Shown here piece after piece: positions 60,690-64,000 of a stretch of DNA of 64,000 bases. Below the pieces are notes generated by a model. It did no database searches, had not been told where the DNA came from, and saw only the letters and a list, made by a program, of their open reading frames with translations. This stretch comes from Gordonia hydrophobica NBRC 16057 (GTDB taxonomy: Bacteria; Actinomycetota; Actinomycetes; Mycobacteriales; Mycobacteriaceae): NCBI RefSeq assembly GCF_001592365.1, contig NZ_BCWU01000012.1, positions 62,001 to 126,000 of the forward strand, written 5' to 3'. Positions within the stretch are counted from its first letter, which is position 1; each line of letters starts with the position of its first letter. The translations under genes and the position numbers were made by a program.

Positions 60690-62639
60690 ATGGCTCAGGA
60701 CCAAACGATCCAGGCACTCAGTCAAGAGACGCGGACCTTCGCACCGCCCCCTGAGTTCGCCGCCAATGCCAACGTCACCGCCGAGGCCTACGACCGCGCC
60801 GACGCCGACCGCCTCGGCTTCTGGGCCGACGCCGCCAAGCGGATCACCTGGGCCGAGCCGTTCACCGAGGTGCTCGACTGGTCGGGCGCCCCGCACTCCA
60901 AGTGGTTCGTCGGCGGCAAGCTGAACGTCGCCTACAACTGCGTCGACCGCCACGTCGAGAACGGGCTCGGCGACCGCGTCGCCTACTACTTCGAGGGCGA
61001 GGGCGGCGACACCCGCACCATCACCTACCAGAACCTGCAGGACGAGGTCAGCAAGGCCGCGAACGCACTCATCGAACTCGGCGTCAAGACAGGCGACCGC
61101 GTCGCCATCTACATGCCGATGATCCCGGAGACGGTGTTCGCGATGCTGGCGTGCGCCCGGATCGGCGCACCGCACACGGTGATCTTCGGCGGCTTCTCCG
61201 CCCGCGCCATCGCCGACCGCGTGCAGGACTGCGGCGTCGAGGTCGTCATCACCGCCGACGGCGGTTACCGCCGCGGCAAGCCGTCGCCCCTGAAGGCCGT
61301 CGTCGACGAAGCCATGGAGTCGTGCCCCGACGTGCGGACCGTGCTGGTGGTCAAGCGCACCGGTCAGGACGTGGACTGGACCGACGGCCGCGATCTGTGG
61401 TGGTCGGACGTCGTCGACCGCCAGTCCGCGCAGCACACTCCGGAGGCCTTCGACGCCGAGCACCCGCTGTACGTCATGTACTCGTCGGGCACCACCGGCA
61501 AGCCGAAGGGAATCCTCCACTCGACGGGCGGTTACCTGGTCGGCACGTCGTACACCCACTGGGCCGTCTTCGACATCAAGCCGGAGACCGACGTCTACTG
61601 GACGGCTGCCGACATCGGCTGGGTGACCGGCCACTCGTACATCGTCTACGGCCCGCTCTCGAATGCGACGACGTCGATCATGTACGAGGGCACCCCGGAC
61701 ACGCCGCATCAGGGCCGCTGGTGGGAGATCATCCAGAAGTACAAGGCCACCATCCTCTACTGCGCGCCCACCGCGATCCGCACGTTCATGAAGTGGGGTC
61801 GGCAGATCCCCGCCGAGTACGACCTCTCGTCGCTCCGCCTGATCGGATCGGTCGGCGAGCCGATCAACCCCGAAGCCTGGATCTGGTACCGCGAGCACAT
61901 CGGCGGCAACCGCACGCCGGTGGTCGACACATGGTGGCAGACCGAGAACGGCCAGATCCTGATCAGCCCGCTGCCGGGCGTCACCGAGACCAAGCCGGGC
62001 GCCGCCATGCGTGCACTGCCCGGCATCGTCGCCGACGTCTTCAACGACGAAGGCAAGCCCGTCGGCAACGGGGAGGGCGGCTACCTGGTCATCAAGGAGC
62101 CGTGGCCAGGCATGCTGCGCACGCTGTGGGGCGACGACGACCGCTTCCAGCGCACGTACTGGGACAACTACCCGGGCGTCTACTTCGCCGGTGACGGCGC
62201 CAAGCGCGACCAGGACGGCGACATCTGGGTCATCGGCCGCGTCGACGACGTCATGAACGTCTCCGGCCACCGCATGTCGACCACGGAGATCGAGTCGGCA
62301 CTGGTCTCGCACGACGCCGTCGCCGAAGCCGCCGTCGTGGGTGCTGCCGACGAGACCACCGGCCAGTCGATCGAGGCGTTCGTCATCCTGCGCGAGAGCG
62401 CACACGGAGGCGGCCAGGACATCGTCGACGAACTCCGCAAGCACGTGCGCGCGGAGATCGGCGCCATCGCGAGCCCCCGATCGATCATGCTGGTGGACGA
62501 ACTCCCGAAGACCCGGTCCGGCAAGATCATGCGCCGTCTGCTCCGCGACATCGCCGAGAACCGCGAGCCCGGCGACTCCACGACCCTCGCCGACTCGTCG
62601 GTGGTCGCACAGATTCAGCGGGAGGTGTCCGGCTCGTAA
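60690..62639 (+). CDS. acs: Acetyl-CoA synthetase
   Basis: 649 residues, the standard length. GAGGAGAACTTCCGTC before the ATG. VMYSSGTTGKPKGILHST (P-loop), ADIGWVTGHSYIVYGPL, DTWWQTENGQILISPLPG and PKTRSGKIMRRLLRDIAENRE, with the Lys that is acetylated in this family, are all present. It converts acetate, ATP and CoA to acetyl-CoA through acetyl-AMP. It stands alone, divergent from mazG and convergent with a LysR gene. Confidence 0.96.
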   Translation: MAQDQTIQALSQETRTFAPPPEFAANANVTAEAYDRADADRLGFWADAAKRITWAEPFTEVLDWSGAPHSKWFVGGKLNVAYNCVDRHVENGLGDRVAYYFEGEGGDTRTITYQNLQDEVSKAANALIELGVKTGDRVAIYMPMIPETVFAMLACARIGAPHTVIFGGFSARAIADRVQDCGVEVVITADGGYRRGKPSPLKAVVDEAMESCPDVRTVLVVKRTGQDVDWTDGRDLWWSDVVDRQSAQHTPEAFDAEHPLYVMYSSGTTGKPKGILHSTGGYLVGTSYTHWAVFDIKPETDVYWTAADIGWVTGHSYIVYGPLSNATTSIMYEGTPDTPHQGRWWEIIQKYKATILYCAPTAIRTFMKWGRQIPAEYDLSSLRLIGSVGEPINPEAWIWYREHIGGNRTPVVDTWWQTENGQILISPLPGVTETKPGAAMRALPGIVADVFNDEGKPVGNGEGGYLVIKEPWPGMLRTLWGDDDRFQRTYWDNYPGVYFAGDGAKRDQDGDIWVIGRVDDVMNVSGHRMSTTEIESALVSHDAVAEAAVVGAADETTGQSIEAFVILRESAHGGGQDIVDELRKHVRAEIGAIASPRSIMLVDELPKTRSGKIMRRLLRDIAENREPGDSTTLADSSVVAQIQREVSGS

Positions 62640-62654
62640 ATGAATCCCGTGGGC

Positions 62655-62687
62655 GCCGACTTCTCGGCAGAATCGGCCGAGATCGGC
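62655..62687. terminator. Hairpin between convergent acs and lysR
   Basis: GCCGA and TCTCGGC (62655–62668, two-base bulge) pair with GCCGAGATCGGC (62676–62687). Sixteen bases after the acs stop, followed by an AT-rich tail (GATTTATTTA near 62697). Confidence 0.6.
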
Positions 62688-62724
62688 TCCATCGGTGATT
62701 TATTTACGTGCAGCACGGCCGCAT

Positions 62725-63624
62725 TCAGTCGGCGTAGGAGCTGACCTCCGCGAGCACGGCGCGGAGCGCCGGATCGGCTTCGCTGCTGGCACGCCACACC
62801 GTGTGCACCTCCCGACGTGGTGCGTCGTGCAGTTCACGCAACACCACCCCGTCGGGAACTCGCGGCCGCGCCAGCCGGGGAATCAGCGCGACCACCTGAT
62901 CGGCGGCGACCAGCGCCATCTGGGTCCCGAAGTCGTCGACCGAGTGCACGACGTCGGGTTGCTGGTCGGCCGCCGCGAACAACCGCTCGAACCACCGGTG
63001 GCAGACCGTGCCCTCCGGACTGGTGACCCACTGGCAGTCACGCAGATCGGAGCGGCGGATGGGACTGCCGAGCGCCGCGAGCGGATGACCGACCGGAAGG
63101 GCGAGGTCGCCGATGTCGGTGTGCAGGTGCGCGCGTTGCAGGCCCGGCGGCACAGGCACCGTGACACCGTCAGCGTCGTGAACCATGGCGAGATCGGCGT
63201 TCCCGGACTCCACCGCGTAGACCGCAGGCACCGGATCCAGCTCGACCACCTCGGCGCGCACTTCGGGGAACCGCCGTCGCACGTGCCCCAGCGCGGGGGC
63301 GACGATGCCACGGACACCGGTCGAGAACGCTGCGATTCGCACCACACCTCGCGGTGATCCGGCGTCCACCGACCGGGCGGCAGCCACCGACTTCTCCAGG
63401 GCGTTGAGGACTTCGGGCGCCGTCGCGACGAGCGCTTGACCGGCGGGCGTCAGCACCACGCGACGTCCCGCCGGCGCCACCAGACGCACTCCGACCTGCG
63501 CTTCCAGTCGTTTGATCTGCTGCGAGACGGCCGACGGCGTGAACCCGAGTTCCTCGGCGGCCCGCGCCATGGTTCCCAAATCAGCGATCGCCCGTAACGA
63601 ACGCAGCGCACCGACATCAATCAT
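62725..63624 (-). CDS. LysR family transcriptional regulator
   Basis: 299 residues, normal for LysR. The N-terminal winged helix is clear: LRSLRAIADLGTMARAAEEL, then GFTPSAVSQQIKRLEAQVGV and a following RRVVLTPAGQALV. The effector domain (~90–295) starts VRIAAFSTGVRGIVAPALGH. It is divergent from the dapA-family gene across a 73-base promoter region, the usual place for a LysR target. Effector unknown. Confidence 0.92.
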   Translation of the reverse strand: MIDVGALRSLRAIADLGTMARAAEELGFTPSAVSQQIKRLEAQVGVRLVAPAGRRVVLTPAGQALVATAPEVLNALEKSVAAARSVDAGSPRGVVRIAAFSTGVRGIVAPALGHVRRRFPEVRAEVVELDPVPAVYAVESGNADLAMVHDADGVTVPVPPGLQRAHLHTDIGDLALPVGHPLAALGSPIRRSDLRDCQWVTSPEGTVCHRWFERLFAAADQQPDVVHSVDDFGTQMALVAADQVVALIPRLARPRVPDGVVLRELHDAPRREVHTVWRASSEADPALRAVLAEVSSYAD

Positions 63625-63697
63625 GAAGCACTCCTAACCATTACTCACGATAACTGCTCGCTTGTGGTGAACGGTGGGGCGCGGCGACGATGGACGC

Positions 63698-64000
63698 ATG
63701 ACTTCGCCTCACCTGTCCGCACGCGCGATCTTCGGTCGCAACCTCGTCGCGATGCCGACTCCCATGACCCCCGACGGCTCCCTCGATGAACCAGGAATCG
63801 TCGCCGTGGCGAAGCATCTGGTGGATGCGGGCTGCGACGGCATCGTCGTCGCGGGCACGACCGGCGAGGCACCCACGCTCGACACCGCCGAACTGGTCCG
63901 ACTGTTGACTCTGGTGCGCGAGGGCGCCGGTCCGGAGACCACACTGGTGGTGGGCGTCGGCACCAATCACACCGCCAAGAGCGTGCGGACCGCGCAGACC
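63698..64000 (+). CDS. DapA family protein (partial)
   Basis: Runs off the right edge after 101 codons. RNLVAMPTPMTPDGSLDEPG, then LVDAGCDGIVVAGTTGEAPT matches the start of the dihydrodipicolinate synthase/N-acetylneuraminate lyase barrel, with the phosphate/keto-acid loop GTTGE. The Schiff-base Lys is beyond the edge. Authentic DapA makes tetrahydrodipicolinate precursors for lysine and peptidoglycan; a divergent LysR regulator suggests a catabolic aldolase paralogue is also possible. Confidence 0.82.
   Translation, partial: MTSPHLSARAIFGRNLVAMPTPMTPDGSLDEPGIVAVAKHLVDAGCDGIVVAGTTGEAPTLDTAELVRLLTLVREGAGPETTLVVGVGTNHTAKSVRTAQT

Noticed and set aside
59097..62444. A 1115-codon minus-strand open frame
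   Set aside because: Only its first 381 codons from 60242 are MazG with a ribosome site; the rest is antisense to acs, open because of GC-rich codon bias.

Overview
This 64-kb window is high-GC actinobacterial chromosome, most likely Gordonia or a close relative in the Mycobacteriales. This is inferred from gene content and order, not from a search. Pointers are a DesA3-type desaturase with its dedicated ferredoxin reductase, a mycofactocin-type SDR, MMPL transporters, leaderless GTG starts, and the block lpqU–eno–ftsB-like–DUF501–ppx in the order known from Mycobacterium tuberculosis. No rRNA, tRNA, CRISPR array, prophage or transposase gene was seen.

Layout. 1–11 kb: a partial TrpF-like gene, a TetR regulator with an acyl-CoA dehydrogenase, a YibE/F membrane protein, an MMPL transporter with its TetR, a Ser/Thr kinase and a DUF3089 secreted protein. 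11–24 kb: an SDR, an AqpZ–monoacylglycerol lipase pair, a pirin–MarR–pirin operon with an obvious MarR operator, an M20 peptidase, two tandem exported beta-lactamase-like proteins, a second Ser/Thr kinase, and a FabR-like regulator divergent from a fatty-acid desaturation operon. The desaturase reading frame in that operon is broken.

24–40 kb is a catabolic region built around flavin monooxygenases: a luciferase-like monooxygenase, SRPBCC protein, flavin reductase, a RibBA (riboflavin precursor synthesis), a LuxR regulator, an HpaB-family monooxygenase, an XRE–TetR fusion regulator, an acyl-CoA ligase, a second flavin reductase with a SnoaL-like protein, a large NB-ARC/LuxR regulator, a mycofactocin-type SDR and an HsaA-like flavin monooxygenase. 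Together they look like oxygenase, reduced-flavin supply, cofactor supply, CoA activation and regulation for one or more unidentified cyclic or aromatic substrates. Between 32.8 and 33.5 kb lies a gene-free, strongly structured stretch: 58-base inverted arms enclosing two further long hairpins, flanked by mirrored copies of a short repeat.

40–48 kb is mainly housekeeping: recQ, a DUF559 nuclease-like gene flanked by two copies of a ~62-base palindromic repeat, DUF4395, ppx, DUF501, ftsB-like, eno and lpqU. 48–60 kb separates lpqU from mazG. It holds an efeUOB iron-uptake operon, an orphan solute-binding lipoprotein, a lipoprotein hydrolase, two small membrane proteins and a lower-GC island with two small unknown genes and a 1025-residue PLD-nuclease/helicase/DUF3427 protein, a plausible defence gene. 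60–64 kb carries mazG, acs, a LysR regulator and the start of a dapA-family gene.

Functions are assigned from motifs and remembered family features. Start codons were moved from the longest frame to internal starts where a ribosome binding site, signal peptide or leaderless promoter argued for it.
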